Source: Flavobacterium sp.
Lineage (GTDB): Bacteria > Bacteroidota > Bacteroidia > Flavobacteriales > Flavobacteriaceae
Assembly: GCF_013823965.1 (NCBI RefSeq)
Contig: NZ_PNNA01000095.1
Coordinates: forward strand, 1-64,000
Direction: 5' to 3'
Length of the DNA: 64,000 nucleotides
Both the position numbers and the translations under genes were made by a program. Shown here one piece after another: positions 6,091-14,314 of the stretch (positions are counted from its first letter, which is position 1; each line of letters begins with the position of its first letter). Below the pieces are notes generated by a model that was not told the origin of the DNA, did no database searches, and saw only the letters and a list, made by a program, of their open reading frames with translations.

Positions 6091-7335
6091 TTAAATTGAT
6101 TTTGCGATTTTTTCCATAATAGAATGGTCTGTTCCAAATTTGCAAATTGCATCGCAATTGGCTCTTAATTCTGAAAACAGAATGTACTTGATATTCATTT
6201 TTGAGTTTTTTATAACTGGTCGGTTGAGTTGTTGAATGACATCTTTTTCCCGACTGTCCGGAATAATGATATAAAAGACTTCTTCTCCATTAGAGATACT
6301 AAAATACAAATCAGATAATCGTAATATTCCCGAATAGATACTGGTACTTTTTTCGACTTCAAATGCTCCAATAATTTTGTTTGTCCCTTTTTGAAACCAT
6401 AACACATCAATTAATTTGATTGTATTTTGAGTGTCTTTGTCTGTTGGTAATTCTGGGAACTTATTAAGCGAAATAAATGAAAAACTTTGTCCGTCAAACG
6501 ATTTGCTTTTGTCGTTACTCGCTGGTGTTACATCAAAGCCTAATGAAATCCCAATTTTTAATAAATGGTATTGCATTTCGTTATGAAGGTTTTCTGCTAA
6601 TTTTTCTTCCTGGATTTCTTTTTGGCGTTTTAAGATGTTTTTTTCAAATTTATTGCGTTCTTCTTCGCTTAAATATTCATCGTTACCAATAATCATTTTT
6701 TGTGTCCCAATTTCAAAACATAATCCTGCAATCGCTCCTAAATCATTTGATAATACCGACTTATGTTTACTGTTAGTTTCTATTAAGGTTTCCCTAATTT
6801 TTAAATATTCTGTCCAACTGCCCAACTTCTTTTTGTCTTTAAACAGAAAATTAAATCCGTTGAGAATTGCTGTATTGAAAGGCGGAAACCAAGTTGGGTG
6901 CAAGAAATATAAAATACTGGCCACTGCTGGGCCAAGACCTTTTATTTTTAGTTCATCAAGTTTCACAATTTCTTTTATAACCAGCTCTTCAGTTTTGGCA
7001 TTGATGCAGTTTTCCAGAAATTGCCCAAATGAGATTTTGTTGTTTTGGTTTTCGTAAATATCCGGAATTCTTAATTTTGGTTTCCAATAAAATGGATGTG
7101 CCACACCTACAAATATTTGTTTTTGTTCTGCAATACAGCTCAATACAAATTCTAAACTGCTTCCCTTAAAATCGTTTGGAAAAGTTTTGTTTTTAATGTC
7201 ATCAATGACTTGTAAAACACCACGACGAATAGTCCGAAATGCTTTTAATCGTTGGTCATTATCTACAAACCAAGTAGTATAAACACTTTCGGTGTCGGTT
7301 TTGTATTGTTGGATTATTTGTGTAAGGTTGTTCAT
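6091..7335 (-). CDS. Probable PD-(D/E)XK restriction-type endonuclease
   Basis: The 414-residue soluble protein has two parts. The first has a helix-hairpin-like KIKGLGPAVASILYFLHP followed by FPPFNTAILNGF (about residues 130-165). The C-terminal part has IDVLWFQKG...IIGAFEVEKST (about residues 310-335), which fits the D...ExE/K core of PD-(D/E)XK nucleases, then YIIIPDSREKDVI. I recall similar proteins annotated as type II restriction endonucleases in Bacteroidota. No methyltransferase gene adjoins it, so it may be an orphan, a methyl-dependent enzyme or a solitary defence nuclease. It lies between the hairpin region and the copper genes, and its own promoter is likely in the gap to 7453. 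Confidence 0.6.
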   Translation of the reverse strand: MNNLTQIIQQYKTDTESVYTTWFVDNDQRLKAFRTIRRGVLQVIDDIKNKTFPNDFKGSSLEFVLSCIAEQKQIFVGVAHPFYWKPKLRIPDIYENQNNKISFGQFLENCINAKTEELVIKEIVKLDELKIKGLGPAVASILYFLHPTWFPPFNTAILNGFNFLFKDKKKLGSWTEYLKIRETLIETNSKHKSVLSNDLGAIAGLCFEIGTQKMIIGNDEYLSEEERNKFEKNILKRQKEIQEEKLAENLHNEMQYHLLKIGISLGFDVTPASNDKSKSFDGQSFSFISLNKFPELPTDKDTQNTIKLIDVLWFQKGTNKIIGAFEVEKSTSIYSGILRLSDLYFSISNGEEVFYIIIPDSREKDVIQQLNRPVIKNSKMNIKYILFSELRANCDAICKFGTDHSIMEKIAKSI

Positions 7336-7452
7336 TTTTAATGCAGCTATAACTTATTTGTTTTTACTATTTCAGAGACCAAGTTAATATAATTTCAAAA
7401 AATCATATTTTTTTCATCCACACAGTTAACTGAAAGTCATTTTATAGTATAA

Positions 7453-7486
7453 AATAAATGGTTCGTTTTAGTACGAACCATTTATT
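7453..7486. terminator. Bidirectional-type terminator hairpin
   Basis: AATAAATGGTTCGT (7453-7466) and ACGAACCATTTATT (7473-7486) form a perfect 14-bp stem with a 6-base loop. It sits 20 bases after the stop of the gene at 7506-7970 and ends that minus-strand transcript. Confidence 0.75.
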
Positions 7487-7505
7487 AAAAAAATTAATTT
7501 TTAGA

Positions 7506-7970
7506 TTATTCATCATTCATCTTTTTCTCCAACAATAAGCAATGAGCGGCACAGGCGTGGAGTTTGTAATTTTTATGTACGCTACCTACATTATGACCTT
7601 TTCCATCCAGTATTTCGCATTTTTCTTCTTGTGTTTTTCCAATATTAACCACGTTTTCACCTTTTATGTTGTAGTACGAACCATTCTTTTTAGCCATACC
7701 CATCTTTTTCCCATTAGAATCAATAACATTACCGTTTGCATCAATAAAATAGATGGTCTTGCCTTGGTTGTCTTTCACGATATTGTCTTTGGTAATAAAT
7801 CCTAATTTGTTCCAACCGTGATCGTGAATTTCACCCTTTTTATTGATGTAAATTTTTTCAGTAGGGTTGGAGTCCGATTTAGTTTGTGCATTGGCACTTA
7901 ACGAGATAATCATTAAAAACATTGTTAGTAATGAAACTGTTTTTGTCGAAATTAATCTTTGAATTTTCAT
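7506..7970 (-). CDS. Exported repeat protein with Cys/His C-terminus
   Basis: The 154-residue product has a typical signal peptide (basic start, hydrophobic LLTMFLMIISLSA, cleavage near NAQ at about 29). The mature part holds short repeats such as YINKKGEI, FIDANGNVID and YYNIKGENVV, resembling the five-fold beta-flap type of repeat protein. It ends in HACAAHCLLLEKK, a Cys/His group that could bind a metal. It follows copA on the same strand with a gap that contains a 23-bp tandem repeat. A role in periplasmic copper handling is inferred only from the neighbour and the C-terminal motif. Confidence 0.65.
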   Translation of the reverse strand: MKIQRLISTKTVSLLTMFLMIISLSANAQTKSDSNPTEKIYINKKGEIHDHGWNKLGFITKDNIVKDNQGKTIYFIDANGNVIDSNGKKMGMAKKNGSYYNIKGENVVNIGKTQEEKCEILDGKGHNVGSVHKNYKLHACAAHCLLLEKKMNDE

Positions 7971-7990
7971 AATAAATTGTATTTAATTAT

Positions 7991-8036
7991 TCTTCAGTTC
8001 CGCTGTTGCCCGGTCTTCAGTTTCGCTGTTGCTCGA
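7991..8036. repeat. 23-bp tandem repeat, two copies
   Basis: TCTTCAGTTCCGCTGTTGCC... (7991-8013) is repeated at 8014-8036 with three differences. It lies between copA and the following gene. No function is visible. Confidence 0.7.
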
Positions 8037-8047
8037 TTTTTATTTTT

Positions 8048-10585
8048 CTATAGTTTCAAATTTCTCAATCGCAAAGCATTTACAATTACAGAAACCGAGC
8101 TAAAACTCATTGCTAAAGCTGCAATCATTGGCGATAATAAAATTCCGAAATATGGATATAAAACTCCTGCTGCAATTGGAACTCCTAAAACATTGTAGAA
8201 GAATGCAAAAAACAAGTTTTGCTTGATGTTTCGCATTACAGCGTGGCTCAAATTCTTTGCTTTTACGATACCTTGTAAATCGCCTTTTACTAGAGTGATT
8301 TTAGCACTTTCAATAGCTACATCGGTTCCTGTTCCCATCGCAATTCCAATGTCGGCTTGTGCTAATGCAGGTGCGTCATTAATGCCATCGCCAGCCATTG
8401 CTACAATTTTTCCTTCGGATTGCAAACGTTTTATTTCGTTTAATTTGTCTTCGGGTAAACAGCTTGCTTTGTAGGATGATAAGCCTAATTCATCGGCAAC
8501 TGCCTTGGCAGTATTTACATTATCACCGGTAAGCATAATTACTTCAACTCCTTGACGCATTAATTCTTTTATGGCTTCTTTGCTTGATATTTTAATTGCA
8601 TCAGAAATTGATACAAAACCAACTGCAACACCATCAACAGCAATATATGAAACTGTTTTTCCTAGTTTTTGCTCGGCAATAATTTTGTTTTCTAAATCAT
8701 CAGAAACAGTGGCTTTGACCTGTTCCATTAGTTTTTTATTGCCTAATGTTATCTTTTTATCGGTAACTGTTCCTACAACTCCTTTACCTGCAATGGCTTC
8801 AAAATCCTTGACTTCAATTAACGCTATGTTTTTTGATTTAGCAAAATTTACGACCGCTTGTGCTAATGGATGTTCGCTGTATTGATTTAATGAAGCGATA
8901 CTTTGAAGTAAATCATTCTCATTATTGTTTGATGCAAAAATCTTCTCTACCGATGGTTTTCCTTCTGTTATTGTTCCTGTCTTATCGGTTATTAAAACAT
9001 TCACTTTATTCATATTTTCTAATGCTTCGGCATTCTTTATCAAAACTCCCGATTGTGCGCCTTTGCCCACACCAACCATTACGGACATTGGCGTAGCCAA
9101 TCCCAATGCACACGGACAAGCGATAATTAAAACCGCAATAGCATTTATAAAACCATATACTAATGCCGGTTCGGGACCAAACTTTGCCCAAATGATAAAT
9201 GTAATTGCTGATATAATTACTACAATAGGAACAAAATATTTGGAAATGCTATCGGCTAATTTTTGGATTGGCGCTCTCGAACGGGAAGCATCGTTGACCA
9301 TTTGAACGATTTGAGAGAGTAGTGTTTCTGAACCCACTTTTTCTGCAATCATTACAAAGGACTTGTTACCGTTTATAGTTCCTGCAATTACATTGTCATC
9401 TTTTTTTTTGTCAACAGGTATTGGCTCGCCTGTAATCATTGCTTCGTCAATGCTACTTTCTCCATCAGTAATTTTACCGTCAACTGGTATTTTGTCACCA
9501 GGTTTTACGCGCAATAAGTCACCTTTCTTGATGTCGTGAATTGAAATTACTTTATCACTTCCATCAATTACTAAAATAGCTTCAGTAGGAGCGAGTTTTA
9601 ATAATTCCTTAATTGCTCCACTGGTTTGGCTGTGTGCTTTGGCTTCCATTAATTGTCCTAATAAAACCAATGTTAGAATTACTGTTGTAGCCTCGAAGTA
9701 TAATAATACTGTTCCGTGTTCTGTTTTGAATTCGTTTGGAAAAATGTTTGGAAAAAACATACCCACTAAACTAAACAAAAAGGCAACTCCGGTTCCTATA
9801 CCGATAAGGGTAAACATATTCAAATTCCAAGTAATAATAGATTTGAAGGCACGAACAAAGAACATCCAACAAGCATAAAAAACAACAGGAAGTGTAAGTA
9901 TAAATTGTACCCAATTCCATTTTGTAGCATCCATTATTTTAAGTAACGGATTGTTTGGCATCATTTCTATCATTGCGATGGCAAAAATGGGAACTGTAAA
10001 TACGACCGCTATTTTCATTTTTTTGACCAAATCTTTATAGGTCTTTTGATCTTCTGTATCAGTTGGATTCATAGGCACTAAATCCATTCCACAAATGGGA
10101 CAAGAACCTGGTGTTTCACTAATTACTTCTGGATGCATTGGACAAGTATATAAGGCTTTACTAACTGTCAACTCTGAGGCTTTTACTAAATCCATACCGC
10201 ATACAGGACAGTCGCCTGCTTTGTTATAGACTTTTTCGCCTTCACAATGCATTGGACAATAATATTTGCCACTAGCAATAACAGGAACATTGATTTCCCT
10301 TTTATCGCTGTGGGAATGCTTAGAACAACAAGATTTTGTTGTATCATTATTAGTTGTTATTTGTTGTGGTGTATTACCATTAGTCACTTTTATGGTGTAT
10401 TTTCCAACGGCAGATAATGCTTCTTGCAACTGCGTTGTTGGAATGTGTTTTTCCATTGTTATAGTGGCTATGGATGGGTTTAAGGAAACTTTTGCTTCAA
10501 CGCCATCAATAGCATTCAATGTTTTTTCGACTTTAGAACGACAGCCATCGCAAGTCATTCCGGTAATGCTGTAAGTATGTATCAT
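8048..10585 (-). CDS. copA: Copper-exporting P1B-type ATPase CopA
   Basis: This 845-residue P-type ATPase pumps Cu(I) from cytoplasm to periplasm. It has an N-terminal HMA domain with GMTCDGC (Cys12, Cys15) and two consecutive heavy-metal-binding (HMBD) modules, with CPMHCEGE...CPVCGMDL at about 108-134 and CPMHPEV...CPICGMDL at about 146-170. The catalytic core has TGEP (385-388), the transport motif CPC (490-492) in ACPCALGLATP, the phosphorylation site DKTGT (534-538), MLTGDN and GDGINDAPAL. All catalytic motifs are intact. CPC and the HMA domain indicate Cu(I) rather than Zn/Cd. A stand-alone HMA-AraC regulator lies 78 bases upstream on the same strand and may control it. Confidence 0.95.
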   Translation of the reverse strand: MIHTYSITGMTCDGCRSKVEKTLNAIDGVEAKVSLNPSIATITMEKHIPTTQLQEALSAVGKYTIKVTNGNTPQQITTNNDTTKSCCSKHSHSDKREINVPVIASGKYYCPMHCEGEKVYNKAGDCPVCGMDLVKASELTVSKALYTCPMHPEVISETPGSCPICGMDLVPMNPTDTEDQKTYKDLVKKMKIAVVFTVPIFAIAMIEMMPNNPLLKIMDATKWNWVQFILTLPVVFYACWMFFVRAFKSIITWNLNMFTLIGIGTGVAFLFSLVGMFFPNIFPNEFKTEHGTVLLYFEATTVILTLVLLGQLMEAKAHSQTSGAIKELLKLAPTEAILVIDGSDKVISIHDIKKGDLLRVKPGDKIPVDGKITDGESSIDEAMITGEPIPVDKKKDDNVIAGTINGNKSFVMIAEKVGSETLLSQIVQMVNDASRSRAPIQKLADSISKYFVPIVVIISAITFIIWAKFGPEPALVYGFINAIAVLIIACPCALGLATPMSVMVGVGKGAQSGVLIKNAEALENMNKVNVLITDKTGTITEGKPSVEKIFASNNNENDLLQSIASLNQYSEHPLAQAVVNFAKSKNIALIEVKDFEAIAGKGVVGTVTDKKITLGNKKLMEQVKATVSDDLENKIIAEQKLGKTVSYIAVDGVAVGFVSISDAIKISSKEAIKELMRQGVEVIMLTGDNVNTAKAVADELGLSSYKASCLPEDKLNEIKRLQSEGKIVAMAGDGINDAPALAQADIGIAMGTGTDVAIESAKITLVKGDLQGIVKAKNLSHAVMRNIKQNLFFAFFYNVLGVPIAAGVLYPYFGILLSPMIAALAMSFSSVSVIVNALRLRNLKL

Positions 10586-10663
10586 CTTTTATATTATTTT
10601 AATACAAATTTCTATCATAACTGTTTTTTGCATTTGCACAATTTTGGGTTTGATATGCAAGAT

Positions 10664-11224
10664 TTACACATCTTCTATTTGCTTTCTTTTGATAGTTTTT
10701 ATATTCTTGAAGTAGGTTGGCGAAAAGCCAGTTACTTTTTTGAATTGATTACTTAAATGCGAAACAGTACTATAATTTAAAGAGTAGGCAATTTGGCTTA
10801 GAGATAATTCATCATAAATAATCAATTCTTTTACTTTCTCAATTTTCTGATTGATGAAATACTTCTCAATAGTAGTATTTTCGACTTCTGAAAACAGATT
10901 ACTCAAGGTGTTATAGTCTTGATGGAGTTCTTGTGAAATATAACTGGATAAGTTACTTTTCAAATCGTTGTTTTTATTTTGAACCAAATCAATGATCAAT
11001 GTTTTAATCTTATCTATTGTTTTACTTTTCCTATCATCAATTAAATCAAAGCCAATGGCACGAAGTTTTTTTAACAATTCGCTTTTTTGATTTTCGTTAA
11101 TGTCATTTTTTAATTCGACTTCACCTAATTCAACTGAAATTGGATTAATTCTGATATTCTCAAATACAGATTTTACTACCATTTTACAACGGCTGCATAC
11201 CATATTTTTGATATAAAGTTTCAT
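10664..11224 (-). CDS. AraC-type regulator with N-terminal HMA-like domain
   Basis: The 186-residue product fuses an HMA-like metal-binding domain (IKNMVCSRCKMVV, Cys10 and Cys13) to a C-terminal AraC-type DNA-binding region (about 130-180). The latter includes LSQIAYSLNYSTVSHLSNQF and the closing GFSPTYFKNIK. The usual larger sugar-binding domain is missing. The likely role is cytoplasmic Cu(I) sensing through the CxxC site and control of the adjacent copA or the copper block. This assignment is inferred from the fusion and position. The gene is directly upstream of copA and downstream of the Met-rich lipoprotein gene. I recall this arrangement from other Bacteroidota. Confidence 0.8.
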   Translation of the reverse strand: MKLYIKNMVCSRCKMVVKSVFENIRINPISVELGEVELKNDINENQKSELLKKLRAIGFDLIDDRKSKTIDKIKTLIIDLVQNKNNDLKSNLSSYISQELHQDYNTLSNLFSEVENTTIEKYFINQKIEKVKELIIYDELSLSQIAYSLNYSTVSHLSNQFKKVTGFSPTYFKNIKTIKRKQIEDV

Positions 11225-11310
11225 AGTAAACCGATTTTAAATGAATTATATAAACTAACCCTGCTAACACAATAACAAGGTTAATTTAGAATTTCCGCCC
11301 AGATAAAGTG

Positions 11311-11622
11311 TTATTTACTTTCTTCCGTTTTTTCTGGAACAGGTTCGGTTAATTTCATACCACATTTTGAGCATTTGTCATTCAGTTTTCCTTGTACTTC
11401 TGGGTGCATTGGGCAGGCATACATTTTTGTTTGATTGTTCATCATTTTAGTTTTATCATTCATTACTGTGCTATCATTACTCATCATAGTACTATCATTT
11501 TCCATCATAGTACTGTCATTGCTCATCATATTAGAATGATCTGTCGTGGCTTCTTTGTTTTTTTGATTACAAGAAACTAATACGTAAGCCATTATTACGG
11601 CTGAAAGAATTACTTTTTTCAT
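11311..11622 (-). CDS. Met-rich HMBD lipoprotein
   Basis: From the ATG at 11622 the product has 103 residues. It has a hydrophobic signal with lipobox VLVSC, then four near-repeats of the type NDSTMM (NMMSNDSTMMENDSTMMSND and following), then one HMBD module (YACPMHPEV...CSKCGMKL). Clusters of methionine bind Cu(I) in CusF, CopC and PcoE-type proteins. A periplasm-facing copper-binding role is therefore likely but inferred. An open extension to 11778 overlaps the Csp gene; I reject it because the signal peptide starts at 11622. A strong hairpin (11643-11675) precedes the gene. Confidence 0.8.
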   Translation of the reverse strand: MKKVILSAVIMAYVLVSCNQKNKEATTDHSNMMSNDSTMMENDSTMMSNDSTVMNDKTKMMNNQTKMYACPMHPEVQGKLNDKCSKCGMKLTEPVPEKTEESK

Positions 11623-11642
11623 TTTTTTAGATTTTTTAAAAC

Positions 11643-11675
11643 AATACAAAATGCTTTTGAAAAGCATTTTGTATT
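11643..11675. terminator. Terminator hairpin after the Csp gene
   Basis: AATACAAAATGCTTT (11643-11657) pairs perfectly with AAAGCATTTTGTATT (11661-11675). Located 12 bases after the stop of the Csp gene, it probably ends or attenuates its transcript. Confidence 0.65.
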
Positions 11676-11687
11676 GAATTAATTTTT

Positions 11688-11993
11688 TTACATTTTGCAG
11701 GCTTCTGCACATTTTGTGCAAGCTTCTGCGCATTTTTTGCAACATTCCATATCGTGTTTTTTGCACTCGTTGGCACAATCTTCACAACATTTTACGCATA
11801 ATTCACAAAGTGCATCGGCAAATTTTGAACCTCTCGCACATAATCTTGCACAAAGGGCACAAATGTCGGCACAATCACGACACAATTTTACACATTCTAA
11901 ATGGTCTTTTACTATTAGACAACCATCAGCACATTTTTCACATTCAACCATACAGGCTAAACACGCTTCAACACTTACTTGAACATTTTTCAT
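11688..11993 (-). CDS. Csp-type four-helix copper storage protein
   Basis: The 101-residue product is extremely rich in cysteine (about 23) in CxxxC and CxxC-like spacing along amphipathic helices (VEACLACMVECEKCADGC, DCADICALCARLCARG, CVKCCEDCANECKKH, CCKKCAEACTKCAEACKM). This is the signature of the DUF326/Csp family, in which a four-helix bundle stores many Cu(I) ions on its inner cysteines. No signal peptide is present, so it matches the cytosolic Csp3 type rather than exported Csp1. It would buffer Cu(I) before CopA exports it. The gene sits in the copper block between the TRASH lipoprotein and the Met-rich lipoprotein. Confidence 0.88.
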   Translation of the reverse strand: MKNVQVSVEACLACMVECEKCADGCLIVKDHLECVKLCRDCADICALCARLCARGSKFADALCELCVKCCEDCANECKKHDMECCKKCAEACTKCAEACKM

Positions 11994-12122
11994 TTTATGA
12001 ATTTATTAATTGCAGATTAATTTCTGCACACAATAGTACAATTTACTTATGTTTAGAATGTTACAGAATTATTCGTTTAAGTTGTGTAACTTACATTTTT
12101 ATATTATTCATATTTTTTTGTT

Positions 12123-12533
12123 TCATATTTTAAAGTATTTTTTATATGATAGTTCGGATTCAAAATAAAGAATGTCATTATTGCCACTCGGGGACAATAC
12201 TATATAAGCCAGTGCTTTATCTACTTCTTTACCAGTAAGAGGGTCTAAGGCATAACGAACTTCTCTTATAGTTTTTATTTTTTTAACACAATCAGGACAA
12301 CAACCATAATAGGTTTTACCTTCAACTTCTACAGGAATTTGGTCTATACCCATAAACTTATTGTTAACAAAACAAACTAAGCTTGATTTTATTTTAGCCT
12401 CATTTACCTTGATTCCTTGACTTGTTTCAACAGATGTAGACTCCTGAACAACTTCATTTTTAGCCTTATTACAGCTTACACTAACTACAAGAGCAATAAA
12501 ACTTATTACTATAACATTGATTTTTGTTTTCAT
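12123..12533 (-). CDS. TRASH-like metal-binding lipoprotein
   Basis: The product has 136 residues. The signal and lipobox (VSVSC) place the anchor at about Cys21. The mature domain has a cysteine (SLVCFVNNKF) followed about 25 residues later by YYGCCPDCVKKI, the spacing of TRASH/YHS-like metal-binding domains. It continues with YALDPLTGKEVDKALAYI. Similar lipoproteins (MlpB-like) accompany Bacteroidota copper genes. A periplasmic Cu-binding function is likely but not shown. The gene is the first intact one downstream of the decayed copA fragment. Confidence 0.7.
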   Translation of the reverse strand: MKTKINVIVISFIALVVSVSCNKAKNEVVQESTSVETSQGIKVNEAKIKSSLVCFVNNKFMGIDQIPVEVEGKTYYGCCPDCVKKIKTIREVRYALDPLTGKEVDKALAYIVLSPSGNNDILYFESELSYKKYFKI

Positions 12534-12720
12534 TTCATTTTTTAAATTTATAATATATTTATTTTGTGCCTGCTCAAGAAAAGAGATTGTTATTTTTTAT
12601 TGAAAAACTATTATCAACAGGTTATTTCCAATATATGTTCCTAGCTCTTTTCTTAACAGGTCTTATTTTTAAATATGCTTTTATTTATTTTGTGTTTATT
12701 ATCTTTTGATTTTTTTGATT

Positions 12721-13073
12721 TTTAAAATTCATACCGCAAACGGGACAATCATCTTATATCATATCCTATTACTATTGGGCGATGTATTTACCTTTATTTG
12801 TAGGGTTTGAATTTTTTTTGGGAATAATTTGAGCAATATTCTTTTTTTTTAATTTTATTTTCTGTTTTATTATTTGGAATACTGATTTGATACTTACCTT
12901 TTGAAATTTTTGTAAGTCTTTAATATCAAAGTGTTTATCCATTGTAACTATAGCTGTATTATTCTCTTTTGAAACTTCAATAGCAGTTACATTTTTAGTT
13001 GTCATTAAAACTGTTTTACTTTAGTTTCACAACTTGAACAAGTCATTCCTGTAATTTTATAAGTATGTGTCAT
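12721..13073 (-). pseudogene. Decayed N-terminal fragment of a second copA
   Basis: Reading from the ATG at 13073, the frame begins MTHTYKITGMTCSSCETKV, a clear HMA domain, then stops after a one-base loss near 13010. The next frame continues the domain (TAIVTMDKHFDIKDLQ, about 12900-13005). A further shift near 12890 leads to KYQISIPNNKTENK. At 12750-12730 another frame gives DCPVCGM, the end of an HMBD module. The order HMA then HMBD equals residues 1-130 of the intact CopA at 8048-10585; membrane and catalytic parts are absent. At least two frameshifts are needed, so this is a relic. Confidence 0.8.
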
Positions 13074-13093
13074 AATTTTTTAATTTTTATTTA

Positions 13094-14314
13094 TTACATC
13101 TGATGCCCAGCCATTGGGTCACTTCCTTTTCGGAATTTATATTCGCTGTTTATGGCATAAGCCCCTGTAATAACGACTTTTTTGGCAGGATCTATTTCAG
13201 ATTTTATTTCTATCATTCCATTGGTTTCTATTCCAGTTTCGACCATTACGTTTTCAAATACTCCCGGTCTTTTTTCAACCCAAATATAGGAAGCGTTTTC
13301 CTCCCTGATCACTGCATCAACAGGAATATACAATCCTTTTAAATTGGATTGTGTTAATTTTGCCATAGCCTGCATCCCGGGTTTTAATTGCAAATTTGGA
13401 TTTGATATTTCTAATCGAATTAAAAGCAGACGAGTATCTGGATTTATTTCAGGATTGATAAAAGAAACTTGCGCATTTATGGTTTTATCAGGAAAATCGG
13501 AAAATGTAATTTGGGCTTTTTGTCCTATTTTTAGTTTCTTGGCATAGTTTACGTTTACCTGTGTTTCTAACCAAAGACTGTTTAAATCCGCCAATTTAAT
13601 GATGGGGGAACCTTCCATTGCATAACTGCCTTCTGTGGTACTTATTTCCGATATTGTTCCACTGGCAGTGCTATAAAAAATGGTATAAGGAGAAACTTCC
13701 TTACTGGTTTTTATACTTTCAATCTGGGCATTGGTTAAACCAAAGAACAACAGTTTTTGTTTTGCTACATTGAGCATATTTCGGGCATTTTTTCCAAAAT
13801 CCCCTGGCATTGCGAGTTGTTTGTATGCCGTGAAATAATCCTGTTTGGCAATGGCAATATCTTCACTATACAATTGATATACGGCTTGGTTTTTAGCCAC
13901 ATAATCGCCAACGGTTTTGAAATATAACTTTTCAATTCGTCCCATTGCTCTTGCAGAAATGGTTTTTATTTTTTCTTGATTAATGGCCAAGACTCCCGTG
14001 TAATTTTGCTCTAAACTGCTTTGAGTTTCTGAAATAGTTTGTGTAGTGATATTTCCCAGTTGTATTTGCTGTTTACTCAAACTTATTTCATTAGCCTCTG
14101 TGTCATCTTGTTTTATTGGGGTTAACTCCATATGGCAAATGGGGCATTTTCCGGGTTTGTCTTCCTTAACTTGTGGATCCATAGAGCAAGTGTAAAATGT
14201 TGTTGCTGCACTCTTATTGTGTTTGCTATGGTCTTCTTTGTCTTTAGTATTACAAGCCACCATTACCATAAATAGTATTGATAGTACACTTATTTTTTTT
14301 ATTGTCTTCATCAT
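13094..14314 (-). CDS. cusB: CusB-type periplasmic adaptor lipoprotein with HMBD
   Basis: This 406-residue membrane-fusion protein belongs to a heavy-metal RND efflux system. It has a signal with lipobox (VMVAC), one HMBD module (FYTCSMDPQV...CPICHMEL, about 41-67), a lipoyl/hairpin region (GRIEKLYFKTVGDYVAKNQ...), a barrel domain (ISEISTTEGSYAMEGSPII) and a C-terminal membrane-proximal domain. It would link the CusA pump to the CusC outer-membrane channel and load Cu(I). It overlaps the preceding adaptor gene by one base (TAATG), implying coupled translation. It is the last gene of the efflux operon, directly before the copA relic. Confidence 0.88.
   Translation of the reverse strand: MMKTIKKISVLSILFMVMVACNTKDKEDHSKHNKSAATTFYTCSMDPQVKEDKPGKCPICHMELTPIKQDDTEANEISLSKQQIQLGNITTQTISETQSSLEQNYTGVLAINQEKIKTISARAMGRIEKLYFKTVGDYVAKNQAVYQLYSEDIAIAKQDYFTAYKQLAMPGDFGKNARNMLNVAKQKLLFFGLTNAQIESIKTSKEVSPYTIFYSTASGTISEISTTEGSYAMEGSPIIKLADLNSLWLETQVNVNYAKKLKIGQKAQITFSDFPDKTINAQVSFINPEINPDTRLLLIRLEISNPNLQLKPGMQAMAKLTQSNLKGLYIPVDAVIREENASYIWVEKRPGVFENVMVETGIETNGMIEIKSEIDPAKKVVITGAYAINSEYKFRKGSDPMAGHQM

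Noticed and set aside
5955..6152. Open minus-strand frame of 65 codons overlapping the nuclease gene end
   Set aside because: It overlaps the nuclease C-terminus in another frame, and a different frame at 5921-6034 looks more protein-like.
11623..11778. N-terminal extension of the Met-rich lipoprotein
   Set aside because: It overlaps the Csp gene and its terminator, and the signal peptide begins at the ATG at 11622.
11695..11982. Long frame antisense to the copper storage gene
   Set aside because: It mirrors the Cys codons of the real gene (giving His, Gln and Ala-rich peptide) and has no independent support.
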